DNA from: Rhizobium redzepovicii | GTDB taxonomy: Bacteria; Pseudomonadota; Alphaproteobacteria; Rhizobiales; Rhizobiaceae | Direction: 5' to 3' | Assembly (NCBI RefSeq): GCF_019793435.1 | Contig: NZ_JAILYH010000012.1 | Coordinates: 62,001-126,000 of the forward strand | Length of the DNA: 64,000 nt | Shown here: piece after piece, positions 35,623 to 44,169 of the stretch | Numbering within the stretch: the first letter of the stretch is position 1 | Layout of the letters: every line of letters starts with the position of its first letter | Made by a program: the position numbers and the translations under genes | The notes under the pieces: generated by a model | What the model was told of the DNA's origin: nothing | The model's input: only the letters and a program-made list of their open reading frames with translations | The model's database searches: none

Positions 35623-36198
35623 ATGAGTGTGCGTGTGTCCGGTAAACATATGGAAATTGGTGACTCGTTCCGTCAAAAGATCGAGGACCAAATTGGTATG
35701 GCCATCACGAAATACTTCGACGGGGGATATTCGGGTCAGGTGACCGTGGAAAAGGCGAGTTCTCGTTACTCGGCAGACTGCAAGCTTCATCTCGACAGTG
35801 GGGTGGTGCTGCATGCGGCCGGCGAGGCGACGGACCCGCTGCTGGCTTTCGACGCCGCTTCGGAGCGCATCGAAAAGCGCCTGCGCCGCTACAAGCGCAA
35901 GCTGAAGGACCATCATGCCGGAAACCATCTGAACGGTTTTGCAGAAGTCTCCTACACGGTCATGGATTCCGTTCCTGACCACGAAGATGAGATCCCCGAC
36001 GATTTCGCGCCGGCCATCGTCGCCGAAAGCACGAAGCAGCTGAAGACCATGTCGGTCGCCACCGCCGTGATGGCGCTCGACATGACCGACGAGCCGCTTC
36101 TCCTGTTCCGCAGCCCCGGCAAGGAACACTTGAACATCGTTTACCGTCGGCACGACGGAAATATTGGCTGGATCGATTCCGCCAATATCAAAGGCTGA
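35623..36198 (+). CDS. hpf: Ribosome hibernation promoting factor (long form)
   Basis: 191 aa from ATG 35623 (AAGG 8 nt upstream). The N-terminal S30AE domain (about residues 1-100, SVRVSGKHMEIGDSFRQKIE) is followed by a linker and the C-terminal dimerisation domain (about 130-190, with MALDMTDEPLLLFR and GNIGWID). This is the long HPF type that makes 100S ribosome dimers in stationary phase. Its position downstream of rpoN and next to ptsN matches the proteobacterial rpoN cluster. Confidence 0.95.
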   Translation: MSVRVSGKHMEIGDSFRQKIEDQIGMAITKYFDGGYSGQVTVEKASSRYSADCKLHLDSGVVLHAAGEATDPLLAFDAASERIEKRLRRYKRKLKDHHAGNHLNGFAEVSYTVMDSVPDHEDEIPDDFAPAIVAESTKQLKTMSVATAVMALDMTDEPLLLFRSPGKEHLNIVYRRHDGNIGWIDSANIKG

Positions 36199-36267
36199 GA
36201 TCAGGCGGTGAGCGGCGGTATCGCCGCCGCTCGTTGCATTTGATCCCGGCGACAGAAGGAAAAAGAA

Positions 36268-36732
36268 ATGGCATTGGCAGATTTGCTCCATCAGGATGCG
36301 ATCATTCCCGCCCTCAGAGTAAATTCCAAGAAACAGTTGCTTCAGGAATTGGCCGCAAGAGCCGCCAGGATCACCGGGCTCTCCGAACGGGAGATCTTCG
36401 ACGTCATCCTGCAGCGCGAACGCCTTGGCTCGACCGGCGTCGGCAACGGCATCGCCATTCCCCACGGCAAGCTGGTCAACATCCATTCGATCGTCGGCAT
36501 CTTCGCCCGGCTGGAGCAGCCGGTCGATTTCGAAGCCCTGGACGACCAGCCTGTCGACCTCGTCTTCCTGCTGCTGGCGCCGGAAGGTGCCGGTGCCGAT
36601 CATCTGAAGGCCCTGTCGCGGATCGCCCGCGTGCTGCGCGATCACGATCTGGTCGCCAAGCTGCGCGCCACGGATTCCGCTTCGGCAATCTACGCTTTCC
36701 TCAATGAGGAACAGACGTCGAACGCTGCCTGA
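36268..36732 (+). CDS. ptsN: Nitrogen-regulatory PTS enzyme IIA (EIIA-Ntr)
   Basis: 154 aa, a complete PTS EIIA type-2 domain. The phosphorylated histidine is His66 in GNGIAIPHGKL. It receives phosphate from the EI-Ntr/NPr chain (ptsP, ptsO) and regulates potassium transport and nitrogen/carbon balance. It is 69 nt downstream of hpf and followed by a strong intrinsic terminator, closing the rpoN cluster. Confidence 0.96.
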   Translation: MALADLLHQDAIIPALRVNSKKQLLQELAARAARITGLSEREIFDVILQRERLGSTGVGNGIAIPHGKLVNIHSIVGIFARLEQPVDFEALDDQPVDLVFLLLAPEGAGADHLKALSRIARVLRDHDLVAKLRATDSASAIYAFLNEEQTSNAA

Positions 36733-36755
36733 GCGTCATTTATGTCTGAAATGCG

Positions 36756-36784
36756 AAAGGCGCCGGCTCATCCCGGCGCCTTTT
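36756..36784 (+). terminator. Intrinsic terminator of ptsN
   Basis: An 11-bp perfect stem AAAGGCGCCGG / CCGGCGCCTTT with a 6-nt loop, followed by a fourth T and then GC, starts 24 nt after the ptsN stop. Confidence 0.85.
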
Positions 36785-36841
36785 GCATGATAATGCATGG
36801 CGCCGGGAAGTGTGCAGCGGTTCCCGGATAACGACATGCAT

Positions 36842-36895
36842 AAAAACAAAGAGCCAAAGCGCGTCGCATGAATCAAGTTAGCCGTGACGCGCTTT
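36842..36895 (-). terminator. Terminator of the chemoreceptor gene (minus strand)
   Basis: On the minus strand the stem AAAGCGCGTC / GACGCGCTTT (20-nt loop) comes 14 nt after the chemoreceptor stop and is followed by GGCTCTTTGTTTTTA, a T-rich tract. The whole segment from about 36800 resembles an intergenic repeat that I associate with Rhizobium chromosomes; that part is from memory. Confidence 0.6.
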
Positions 36896-36908
36896 AGGGA
36901 ACTGATGC

Positions 36909-39245
36909 TCAGAACTCTTCCCAGCTATCCTGCGCCACGGCAGCCGAGCCTCGCGATGGAGCTGCCACGCGGCGGACCGCGGGGGTGGCACGAGGCGAAG
37001 CGGCCGGGGCAGCCGGCGCCCGCATCTGCTGGGCAACCGAGGTCAGTGCTGCGGCATTGCCTGAGCCTGCGACGCTGAAACGGGTAGCAAGCGCCTTCAG
37101 CGTCTGTGCCTCGTCGTTGAGGGCGACGCTGGCGGCGGTGGCTTCCTCCACCATCGCCGCGTTCTGCTGCGTCACCTGGTCCATCTGGTTCATGGCCTGG
37201 TTGATTTCCTTCAGGCCGACGGCCTGTTCGCTGGCCGATGCCGAGATCTGGCGGATGAGATCATTGATGCTCATCACCTGTTCGGCGATCTTGTGCAGCG
37301 TGCCGCCGGCCCGCCCGACCAGATCGACACCTTCCTTGACCTGGACGGCCGAGGTGTTGATCAGCGTCTTGATTTCCTTGGCGGCATTGGCCGAACGCTG
37401 CGCAAGTTCGCGCACCTCCTGGGCGACGACGGCAAAGCCCTTGCCGGCTTCCCCGGCACGCGCCGCCTCGACACCGGCGTTCAGCGCCAGCAGGTTGGTC
37501 TGGAAGGCGATCTCGTCGATGACGCCGATGATCCTCGAAACTTCCGTCGATGACTGCTCGATCCCTTGCATCGAGGCGATCGCCTTCTGCACCACTTCGC
37601 CGGACTTTTCGGCGTCCTGGCAGGCGAGGTTGACGTTGTCTGCGGCCGTGCGGGCGTTGTCGGCGCTGGAATCGACCTGTGCGGTGAGTTCGTTGAGTGC
37701 GGCCGCCGTCTCCTCAAGGCTTGCCGCCTGCTGTTCGGTGCGCTTGGCGAGGTCGGAAGCGCTGTTGCTGATTTCGCCGGTGCCCAAGCCGATATTGGCG
37801 ACGCTGAGGTTCATCGTGTTGATGGTCTCTTCGAGGCTCGCAAGGGCGGCGTTGAAGTCCTGTTTCAGCTTGCCATATTCGCCGGGGAAATCGTCGATAA
37901 TGCGGTGACTGAGATTGCCCTGCGACAGCGCCGAAAGGCCATCGCCGACGATCGAGACGATATGGCGCTGAAGCGATACCGATTGCTGGCGTTCCGATTC
38001 CGAACGGCCGCGCTCGGTCTCCGCCGCCTGCCGCTCTCTGGCGGCCTCGTCTTCGAGGCGACGGCTGTCGGCGAGCGTGAAGCGGAAGCCTTCGAGCGCC
38101 TTGGCGACCGAACCGATTTCGTCGGTACGGTCCTGGGCGGCGACCGGTTCGTCATACTTGCCGTCGCCCAGCGCTCCGACGCTGGCAACCAGCCCGCCGA
38201 GCGGTCGCTGCACCAGCGAGCGAACGGCGAAATAGAGCGCCAGCATCACTGCGCCGAGCACGATCAGGCCGTTCACGATCATCATGGTGGTCTGATCCTG
38301 CACCGGTGCGTTGATCGCCGTATGCGGGACATCGACGAGCACGACCCAGGTGGCGTTGACGCCGGGAACCGCGAACGGATAGACGACGCGGTCGAAAGGA
38401 TCGAGGCCGTCATAGGCGAGGTTTCTGACGAGGCCCGGCTGTTTGCTTGACAGCGCCGATTTGACGGTGTCGGCGCCTTCGCCGTCATACTGCTTGGTCA
38501 TCAGGTCGGGGATCGGCGCGACGATCCAGTTGCCGGTCTGCGACAGCAGCGTGACGCGGCCGGAGCCGAACGGATGCAGCGCCTGCAGCTTATCGGTCAG
38601 CGATTTCAGCGAGATGTCGACGCCGCCGACGCCGATCATCTTGCCACCCGACATCACGGGATAGGCGATCGAGGTCAACAGCGTCGGAACGTCGGTACCT
38701 TCGGCCATATAGGGCGTGGTGATCGCGCCCTTGCCGCTGTCGGCGGCGAGCTTCCACCATTCGGCGGTATAATCATTATCGAAAGTCGAATATTGGATGC
38801 CGCCATCCTTGGTTTTCGACCAGTAAGGCGTGAAGGCGCCGTTCTTGTTCGTGCCTTCGTCTTTGTCGTTGGCGATCTCGGTGGTCTTGCCGTCGAGCGC
38901 GCCGAGCTGCTCGCAAAACCAGCTGCCGAAGGCGAAGGCGTTCTGCTCGAGATTGGCCTTCAGCACGTTGATCATGCCCTTGCGATCGAGCGCCTTGCCT
39001 TCATGGCCGCGGCCGATGACGCCGGACATGGTGCGCGCGGCGCTGGCGAGTTCGCCGACATTGGCGGCGATTTCATTTGCGATCGATTTCGCCTCGAGGT
39101 TCGCCTGATCCATCGTCAGCGTCTGGACGCGGTCCCGGGTCTGGCCGATGAGGAAAAAGTTCGAAACGACAAGGACAAGCGCGATGGCGATGCCGGTGAT
39201 GACGATGAGCTTCGCGGCAAGCGATTTCATGCGGAATATGGACAT
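36909..39245 (-). CDS. Methyl-accepting chemotaxis protein with dCache sensor
   Basis: 778 aa. TM1 lies at about residues 10-30, a large periplasmic dCache-type domain at about 40-310 (GGVDISLKSLTDKLQ near its end), TM2 at about 328-348, and a HAMP domain after it. The cytoplasmic signalling domain has the invariant hairpin tip with IDEIAFQTNLLALNAGVEAARAGE (two blocks) near residue 580. The C-terminus ends in DSWEEF, a WxxF-type tail that may serve as a CheR/CheB tether. The ligand is unknown; dCache domains often bind amino acids or carboxylates. No che genes are adjacent. Confidence 0.95.
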   Translation of the reverse strand: MSIFRMKSLAAKLIVITGIAIALVLVVSNFFLIGQTRDRVQTLTMDQANLEAKSIANEIAANVGELASAARTMSGVIGRGHEGKALDRKGMINVLKANLEQNAFAFGSWFCEQLGALDGKTTEIANDKDEGTNKNGAFTPYWSKTKDGGIQYSTFDNDYTAEWWKLAADSGKGAITTPYMAEGTDVPTLLTSIAYPVMSGGKMIGVGGVDISLKSLTDKLQALHPFGSGRVTLLSQTGNWIVAPIPDLMTKQYDGEGADTVKSALSSKQPGLVRNLAYDGLDPFDRVVYPFAVPGVNATWVVLVDVPHTAINAPVQDQTTMMIVNGLIVLGAVMLALYFAVRSLVQRPLGGLVASVGALGDGKYDEPVAAQDRTDEIGSVAKALEGFRFTLADSRRLEDEAARERQAAETERGRSESERQQSVSLQRHIVSIVGDGLSALSQGNLSHRIIDDFPGEYGKLKQDFNAALASLEETINTMNLSVANIGLGTGEISNSASDLAKRTEQQAASLEETAAALNELTAQVDSSADNARTAADNVNLACQDAEKSGEVVQKAIASMQGIEQSSTEVSRIIGVIDEIAFQTNLLALNAGVEAARAGEAGKGFAVVAQEVRELAQRSANAAKEIKTLINTSAVQVKEGVDLVGRAGGTLHKIAEQVMSINDLIRQISASASEQAVGLKEINQAMNQMDQVTQQNAAMVEEATAASVALNDEAQTLKALATRFSVAGSGNAAALTSVAQQMRAPAAPAASPRATPAVRRVAAPSRGSAAVAQDSWEEF

Positions 39246-39548
39246 GGGAATCCTCGGGCAAGGATGCGCCGAACGGGCATTTTCCGGCGCAGGAGCAAAG
39301 GCATCGCCCCGTCATGGAGCCGCCGCCTGCAGCGCCGTGCATCTGTTAAAGACGCGCAAAGGACGCCGCAGCATTTTGAATTATGCAATGGACGGCCGGA
39401 TCAAAGGCATGCGTCACCGGCGACCAGGAGCAACATCGCTGGGGATCTGTTAAATTTGAATGAAATTTGGGCCGTGCGCCGCGGTAAAAAGGCAGGAATT
39501 CCCCTTAAAATTAAGGGCCCTGCCGGCGGCTTCGCAAAGAGACGCAGC
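39246..39548. other. Intergenic region between the chemoreceptor and ribokinase genes
   Basis: About 300 nt without a gene. It contains the upstream region of the chemoreceptor gene, including a segment around 39326-39390 (GCGCAAAGGACGC, then TTTGAATTATGCA) that shares its 13-nt TTTGAATTATGCA with 26670-26682 and looks like part of a dispersed intergenic element. It also holds the ribokinase terminator. Confidence 0.55.
39484..39523 (-). terminator. Intrinsic terminator of the ribokinase gene
   Basis: On the minus strand GGCAGG pairs with CCTGCC around an inner CCCTTAATTTTAAGGG hairpin, immediately followed by TTTTTACC. It begins 25 nt after the ribokinase stop. Confidence 0.85.
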
Positions 39549-40448
39549 TTATATCCTGGCTGCGACGTCCTCACCCCAAGGGATCGAAGGCTGCGCCCCG
39601 GATTTGAGGCAGGCGAGTGAACCGGCAACGGCCGCACGGCGCAGCGCCGAGGCAAAATCCAGGCCCTCGTCGAGGCTCGCCGCGAAATAACCGCAGAAAG
39701 TGTCGCCGGCGCCGACCGTATCGACGGGTTCGATCTTCAGACCCTGCGCCCTTAAGATCGCTCCGTCGCGAATGGCGATGACACCGTCGCCGCCAAGCGT
39801 CACGATCAGCGTCTGGCCGGTTTCGGCGTGCAGGCGCATCAGGGCTGCCTCGCGCGCCGGTGCGTCCATGCCGTCCTGTCCGGCTAGCCGCTCGAACTCG
39901 GTCTCATTGGCAATGACGATATCGGCAAGCCGGCCGAGGCGCGGCGCATCGGAAATCAAGGGCGCAAGGTTGAGGATACTGGTGACGCCCTTGGCGCGGG
40001 CGGCCGACAGGGCGCGTTCGACGGCATCAGCCGGCACTTCGAACTGCAGCATCAAGATATCGCCTTCCTTCATGCCGCCGATCGCCGTCTCGGCATCGTC
40101 AGCGGTGACCACGCCGTTGGCACCGGGAACGACGGCAATCATGTTTTCACCGTCGCCGCCGACAAGGATCAGCGCCGTGCCGGTGGGACCGTCGACATGC
40201 TTGACCAGAGAAAGATCGGTTCCCGCATCATCGAGCAGGGCAAGGGCATCGGCGGCGAAGCTATCCTTGCCGACAGCGCCTGCCATATGCACGTAGCGGC
40301 CGGAGCGCCGCGCAGCCAGTGCCTGGTTGGCGCCCTTGCCGCCGGCGGCGGTGGCAAAACCGTTGCCGGCCACCGTCTCGCCGGGCTTCGGCAGACGCTC
40401 GGTGGTGGCGATGAGATCCATGTTGATGGACCCGAAAACTGTAATCAT
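39549..40448 (-). CDS. rbsK: Ribokinase (PfkB family)
   Basis: 299 aa from ATG 40448; the frame is open from 40487. PfkB signatures are clear: the N-terminal ITVFGSINMDLI and GGKGANQALAARR, and the C-terminal DTVGAGDTFCGYFAA with the catalytic Asp. It phosphorylates ribose (or a related sugar such as deoxyribose) to the 5-phosphate. No rbs transport genes are adjacent, so the sugar is inferred from the family. It has its own terminator. Confidence 0.92.
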   Translation of the reverse strand: MITVFGSINMDLIATTERLPKPGETVAGNGFATAAGGKGANQALAARRSGRYVHMAGAVGKDSFAADALALLDDAGTDLSLVKHVDGPTGTALILVGGDGENMIAVVPGANGVVTADDAETAIGGMKEGDILMLQFEVPADAVERALSAARAKGVTSILNLAPLISDAPRLGRLADIVIANETEFERLAGQDGMDAPAREAALMRLHAETGQTLIVTLGGDGVIAIRDGAILRAQGLKIEPVDTVGAGDTFCGYFAASLDEGLDFASALRRAAVAGSLACLKSGAQPSIPWGEDVAARI

Positions 40449-40499
40449 CAGGGGTGTCCCGTCCTTTGGCGCATGCGGGCGAGACACTGCCCGAAGCGG

Positions 40500-41723
40500 T
40501 CACTCCTCGTCAACCACCCTGAGCTTGAGAAGCCCGGTGCGGCTTTCCACCGATTTGGCTGCGGGTTCGGTGTCGCGGCCCGGTTTGCTGTCGCCGCCGG
40601 CCTCGAATTCCAGCGCTTCGATCTTGGCGCCTCGCTTGGTCAGTTTGTCGGCCGAGGTGACGACCATGTCGATATCCTTCTGCGCCATGGCGAAATGGCC
40701 CTGCAGCTTGCGCACCCGCTCGTCGAGGCGGCCGAGGTCGTCCATTAGGATCGCCACTTCGCCTTGGATCAGATGTGCCTGCGCCCGCATGCGCTGATCC
40801 TTGAGCACGGCCTGGATGACCTGGATCGACAGCATCAGCAGCGATGGCGAGACGATGACGATGCGCGCGCGGTGCGCTTTCTGCACCACCGGCTCGAAGT
40901 TTTCGTGGATCTCGGCGAAGATCGATTCCGACGGCACGAAGAGAAAGGCCGTATCCTGGGTTTCCCCCTGGATCAGATATTTCTCGGAAATGTCCCTGAT
41001 ATGGATCTCCATGTCGCGGCGGAACTGCTGGCCGGCGATCTTGCCCGCCTCCGGGCTGCCGGCGTCGCGGATCGCGTTCCAGGCCTCGAGCGGAAATTTC
41101 GCATCGATCACCAGCGGCGGCGCACCGTTCGGCATGCGGATCGTGCAGTCGGGCCGCGAGCCGTTGGAGAGCGTTTGCTGGAAGGCATAGGCGCCCATCG
41201 GCAGGCCGTCGGCGACAATGGTTTCCATTCGCGACTGGCCGAAGGCGCCGCGCGTCTGCTTGTTGGAAAGAATGGCCTGCAGCCCGACGACATCCTTGGC
41301 GAGCGTCTGAATATTGTTCTGCGCCGCATCGATCACCGCCAGCCGCTCCTGCAGCCGCTGCAAATTCTCATGCGTCGATTTGGTCTGCTCGGTGATCGTC
41401 GAGTTGACGCGCTGCGACATGCCGTCGAGGCGTTGGCTGATCGCCTGGTTCAGCTCGCTCTGCCGCGCGCCGAACACCTCGGTCATCACAGCGATCCGGC
41501 CCTGCATCTCCGCCTGGATCTTCAAAAGCTCGGCCATGCGCGCCTCGCTTTCAGCGGCACGAAAGCTTGCCTCCTCCGCCTGCTCGCGGCGAAGGCTTGC
41601 GCCGCGCAGCAGCAGCACGATCACCAGCAGGATAAGAGCCAGCAGAACCCCGCCGGCAAGCGCCAGCATGGCCGGGCTGATCGAGGCAAGCGACAAACTG
41701 AACGAATCGGAACTAGCGGTCAT
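40500..41723 (-). CDS. rmuC: DNA recombination protein RmuC homologue
   Basis: 407 aa. An N-terminal transmembrane helix (about residues 17-40) is followed by a coiled-coil region (about 45-145) and the RmuC domain (about 160-350), with DCTIRMPNGAPPLVIDAKFPLEAW and the FLFVPSESIFAEIHE block. RmuC relates to restriction-endonuclease-like folds and limits inversions at short repeats in E. coli. The tail after about residue 370 is low-complexity. It lies 51 nt upstream of rbsK on the same strand and diverges from def. Confidence 0.92.
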   Translation of the reverse strand: MTASSDSFSLSLASISPAMLALAGGVLLALILLVIVLLLRGASLRREQAEEASFRAAESEARMAELLKIQAEMQGRIAVMTEVFGARQSELNQAISQRLDGMSQRVNSTITEQTKSTHENLQRLQERLAVIDAAQNNIQTLAKDVVGLQAILSNKQTRGAFGQSRMETIVADGLPMGAYAFQQTLSNGSRPDCTIRMPNGAPPLVIDAKFPLEAWNAIRDAGSPEAGKIAGQQFRRDMEIHIRDISEKYLIQGETQDTAFLFVPSESIFAEIHENFEPVVQKAHRARIVIVSPSLLMLSIQVIQAVLKDQRMRAQAHLIQGEVAILMDDLGRLDERVRKLQGHFAMAQKDIDMVVTSADKLTKRGAKIEALEFEAGGDSKPGRDTEPAAKSVESRTGLLKLRVVDEE

Positions 41724-41956
41724 GCCGTAACCATAACAGAAGAGGTGGCAATATATAGATCAAAACGTGAACGGACATAGCGCCCCCAATGTCCTCGCAG
41801 GCCGAGGCGCTTGCTGGCCAAAAGGGTCGTTCCGGTACCGCTGCCGGCCAGCGGCCCGCGGCGAATATGGCGAAATTCCGGGCGGGGATGCAAAAAAGCG
41901 TCTTCCCTGCCTGCCGGATAATTCCATAGTCGGAAAAGATGGGTTATGGGAACGCC

Positions 41957-42472
41957 ATGACCATCAAGCCACTCATCATTCTTCCCGATCCTATTCTCCG
42001 CCAGGCCTCGAAGCCGATCGAGCGGGTCGATGCCGACCTGCAGCGTCTTGCTGACGATATGCTGGAAACCATGTACGACGCGCCGGGCATCGGCCTTGCG
42101 GCGATCCAGATCGGCGTGCCGCGCCGCGTGCTCGTCATCGACGTGTCGCGCGAAGGCGAGGAAAAGCAGCCGCAGGTCTTCATCAACCCGGAGATCGTCA
42201 AATCTTCCGACGAACGCTCGGTCTATGAAGAAGGCTGCCTGTCTATCCCGGATTATTATGCCGAGGTCGAACGCCCCGCCGTCGTCTCGGTCAAATATCT
42301 CGACCGGAACGGCAAGGAACAGACGGTGGAAGCCGATGGCCTGCTCGCCACCTGCCTGCAGCACGAGATCGACCATCTGAACGGCGTGCTGTTCATCGAT
42401 TATATCTCGCGGCTGAAGCGGGAGATGGTGATCAAGAAATTCACCAAGGCGGCGAAGTCGAAGGCGCTCTGA
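41957..42472 (+). CDS. def: Peptide deformylase
   Basis: 171 aa from ATG 41957 (GGGAACG upstream). All three PDF motifs are present: GIGLAAIQ (residues 44-51), EEGCLSIP with the metal ligand Cys94, and QHEIDHLNG with His136 and His140. It removes the formyl group from nascent proteins. In rhizobia def, fmt and truA are usually consecutive; here a toxin-antitoxin pair separates def from fmt. Confidence 0.98.
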   Translation: MTIKPLIILPDPILRQASKPIERVDADLQRLADDMLETMYDAPGIGLAAIQIGVPRRVLVIDVSREGEEKQPQVFINPEIVKSSDERSVYEEGCLSIPDYYAEVERPAVVSVKYLDRNGKEQTVEADGLLATCLQHEIDHLNGVLFIDYISRLKREMVIKKFTKAAKSKAL

Positions 42473-42503
42473 GCGTCGCGTTGAAATTTCGCCGGCGAGG
42501 CGC

Positions 42504-42524
42504 TATGATATCACTGATATCATA
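42504..42524. promoter_or_regulatory. Operator-like palindrome upstream of the toxin-antitoxin genes
   Basis: TATGATATC-ACT-GATATCATA is a perfect 9-bp inverted repeat with a 3-nt spacer, ending 12 nt before the antitoxin start codon. Autoregulation by the antitoxin or the complex through such a palindrome is standard for VapBC/FitAB systems. It overlaps the AT-rich region where the -10 would lie. Confidence 0.75.
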
Positions 42525-42536
42525 ATGGAGGTGCCG

Positions 42537-42797
42537 ATGGGTGACCTGCTTATTCGCGATGTTCCGGATGCAATGAAGCGGCAGCTTCAGGAAAGCGCGC
42601 AGCGCAATGGCCGCAGCCTTTCGGAAGAGGCGATCGAAATCATCCGCCGGCAGATTGCTGTCGGGCGTTCGGGGGCTTCCGCCGGACAGCGCTTTCGCTC
42701 GCTGATGAGCGATGAAAGATTGAGCGATGAGGAGGTGGAAACCATCGCCGCATCGCGCCACGAACCCGACCGCGAACCGCCGCGCTTCGACACATGA
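42537..42797 (+). CDS. Antitoxin, FitA/VapB-like ribbon-helix-helix protein
   Basis: 86 aa from ATG 42537, which has a perfect GGAGG 5 nt upstream; that Shine-Dalgarno overlaps an earlier in-frame ATG (42525), arguing against the longer start. The N-terminal half (LLIRDVPDAMKRQL, then RNGRSLSEEAIEIIRR) is the Arc-like/FitA DNA-binding motif, and the C-terminal half (SDEEVETIAASRHEPDREPP) is the expected toxin-wrapping tail. It overlaps the toxin gene by 4 nt. Confidence 0.88.
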   Translation: MGDLLIRDVPDAMKRQLQESAQRNGRSLSEEAIEIIRRQIAVGRSGASAGQRFRSLMSDERLSDEEVETIAASRHEPDREPPRFDT

Positions 42798-43213
42798 TCG
42801 TCCTCGATACGAATGTGATTTCCGAAATGCAGGGGAGAACCCACAGCGAGCGGATATTGAACTGGCTTGATGGCTATGACGTCGAGACGCTTTTCCTGAC
42901 GACGATTGCCGTCGCCGAAATGCGCTATGGTCTTGAACTTCTTGATGACGGCAGGCGGAAGGCAACGTTGATATCCGACTTTAATAAGATCGAGTCGGAA
43001 TTTTCAGGCCGTATCCTCGGTTTTTCCCTGAGCGCGGCCAATCGCTACGGCCTCTTGGCGGCACAGCGCAAGAGGGCGGGGCGGCCGATGGAGACCAAGG
43101 ATGCGATGATCGCCGCCATCTGCCTTGCAAACGGCGCCACGCTCGCCACCCGCAACACCAGAGATTTCGAGGGGCTTGATCTCAAGCTCGTAAACCCGTT
43201 TGAAGACGGCTGA
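42794..43213 (+). CDS. PIN-domain toxin, VapC/FitB type
   Basis: 139 aa PIN-domain ribonuclease. The four acidic active-site residues are in place: Asp5 (VLDTNVISE), Glu42 (VAEMRYG), Asp103 (TKDAMIAA) and Asp124 (TRNTRDFEG). It resembles FitB, which cleaves RNA and slows growth when free of its antitoxin. The target RNA is unknown; VapC toxins often cut initiator tRNA, which is notable because the genes are embedded between def and fmt, both dealing with formyl-methionine. Confidence 0.9.
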   Translation: MIVLDTNVISEMQGRTHSERILNWLDGYDVETLFLTTIAVAEMRYGLELLDDGRRKATLISDFNKIESEFSGRILGFSLSAANRYGLLAAQRKRAGRPMETKDAMIAAICLANGATLATRNTRDFEGLDLKLVNPFEDG

Positions 43214-43233
43214 TCCTCAATTGGCGAGATAGA

Positions 43234-44169
43234 ATGTCTCTTAGCATCATTTTCATGGGAACACCGGAGTTCTCCGTTCCGACCCTGCGCCTGCTGGTCG
43301 ATGCCGGACACAGGATCATCGCCGTCTATACGCAGCCGCCCCGGCCGGGCGGGCGACGCGGGCTCGATCTGCAGAAATCGCCGGTGCATCAGGCGGCCGA
43401 ACTGCTCGGCCTGCCGGTTTTCACGCCGGTCAATTTCAAAGATCCCGAGGAGCGCGAGAGGTTCGCCGCTCTCAAGGCCGATGTCGCCGTCGTCGTCGCC
43501 TATGGATTGCTGCTGCCGGAGGCGGTTTTGAACGGCACCCGCGACGGCTGCTACAACGGCCACGCCTCGCTGCTGCCGCGCTGGCGGGGTGCGGCGCCCA
43601 TCCAGCGGGCGATCATGGCGGGTGACGCAGAAACCGGCATGATGGTGATGAAGATGGACAAGGGGCTCGATACCGGCGCCGTGGCGCTCACCCGCACAGT
43701 CGAGATCGGCCCGAACATGACGGCAGGCGAACTGCACGACCGGTTGATGCAGGTCGGCGCCAAGGCGATGGCGGAAGCCATGGTGAAGCTGGAGATGAAC
43801 GACCTGCCGCTGACGCCGCAGCCGGAAGATGGTGTGCTCTATGCCGCCAAGATCGACAAGGCCGAAACCCGCATCGATTTTGCCAGGGATGCCCTAGATG
43901 TGCACAATCATATCCGCGGTCTGGCGCCATTTCCCGGCGCCTGGTTCGAGCTCGAGATCGGTGGCAAGCCTGAGCGCGTGAAGGTGCTCGGCTCGGAGCT
44001 GGCTGAAGGCGAGGGGCCTGCCGGGCAATTGCTGAGCGACGACCTCGCGGTCGCCTGCGCCTCGGGTGCTGTGCGGCTGACCAGGCTGCAGAAGGCAGGC
44101 GGCAAGCCGCTGGCCGCGGCCGATTTCCTCAGGGGTACGCCGCTTGCCGTCGGCACGAGGCTTTCCTGA
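43234..44169 (+). CDS. fmt: Methionyl-tRNA formyltransferase
   Basis: 311 aa. N-terminal formyltransferase domain with IIFMGTPEFSVPTLR, VVAYGLLLP and the catalytic NGHASLLPRWRGAAPIQRAI region (in two blocks near residues 108-128); C-terminal tRNA-binding domain from about residue 205. It formylates Met-tRNAfMet using 10-formyl-THF. The stop overlaps the truA start by one base (TGATG). Confidence 0.98.
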   Translation: MSLSIIFMGTPEFSVPTLRLLVDAGHRIIAVYTQPPRPGGRRGLDLQKSPVHQAAELLGLPVFTPVNFKDPEERERFAALKADVAVVVAYGLLLPEAVLNGTRDGCYNGHASLLPRWRGAAPIQRAIMAGDAETGMMVMKMDKGLDTGAVALTRTVEIGPNMTAGELHDRLMQVGAKAMAEAMVKLEMNDLPLTPQPEDGVLYAAKIDKAETRIDFARDALDVHNHIRGLAPFPGAWFELEIGGKPERVKVLGSELAEGEGPAGQLLSDDLAVACASGAVRLTRLQKAGGKPLAAADFLRGTPLAVGTRLS

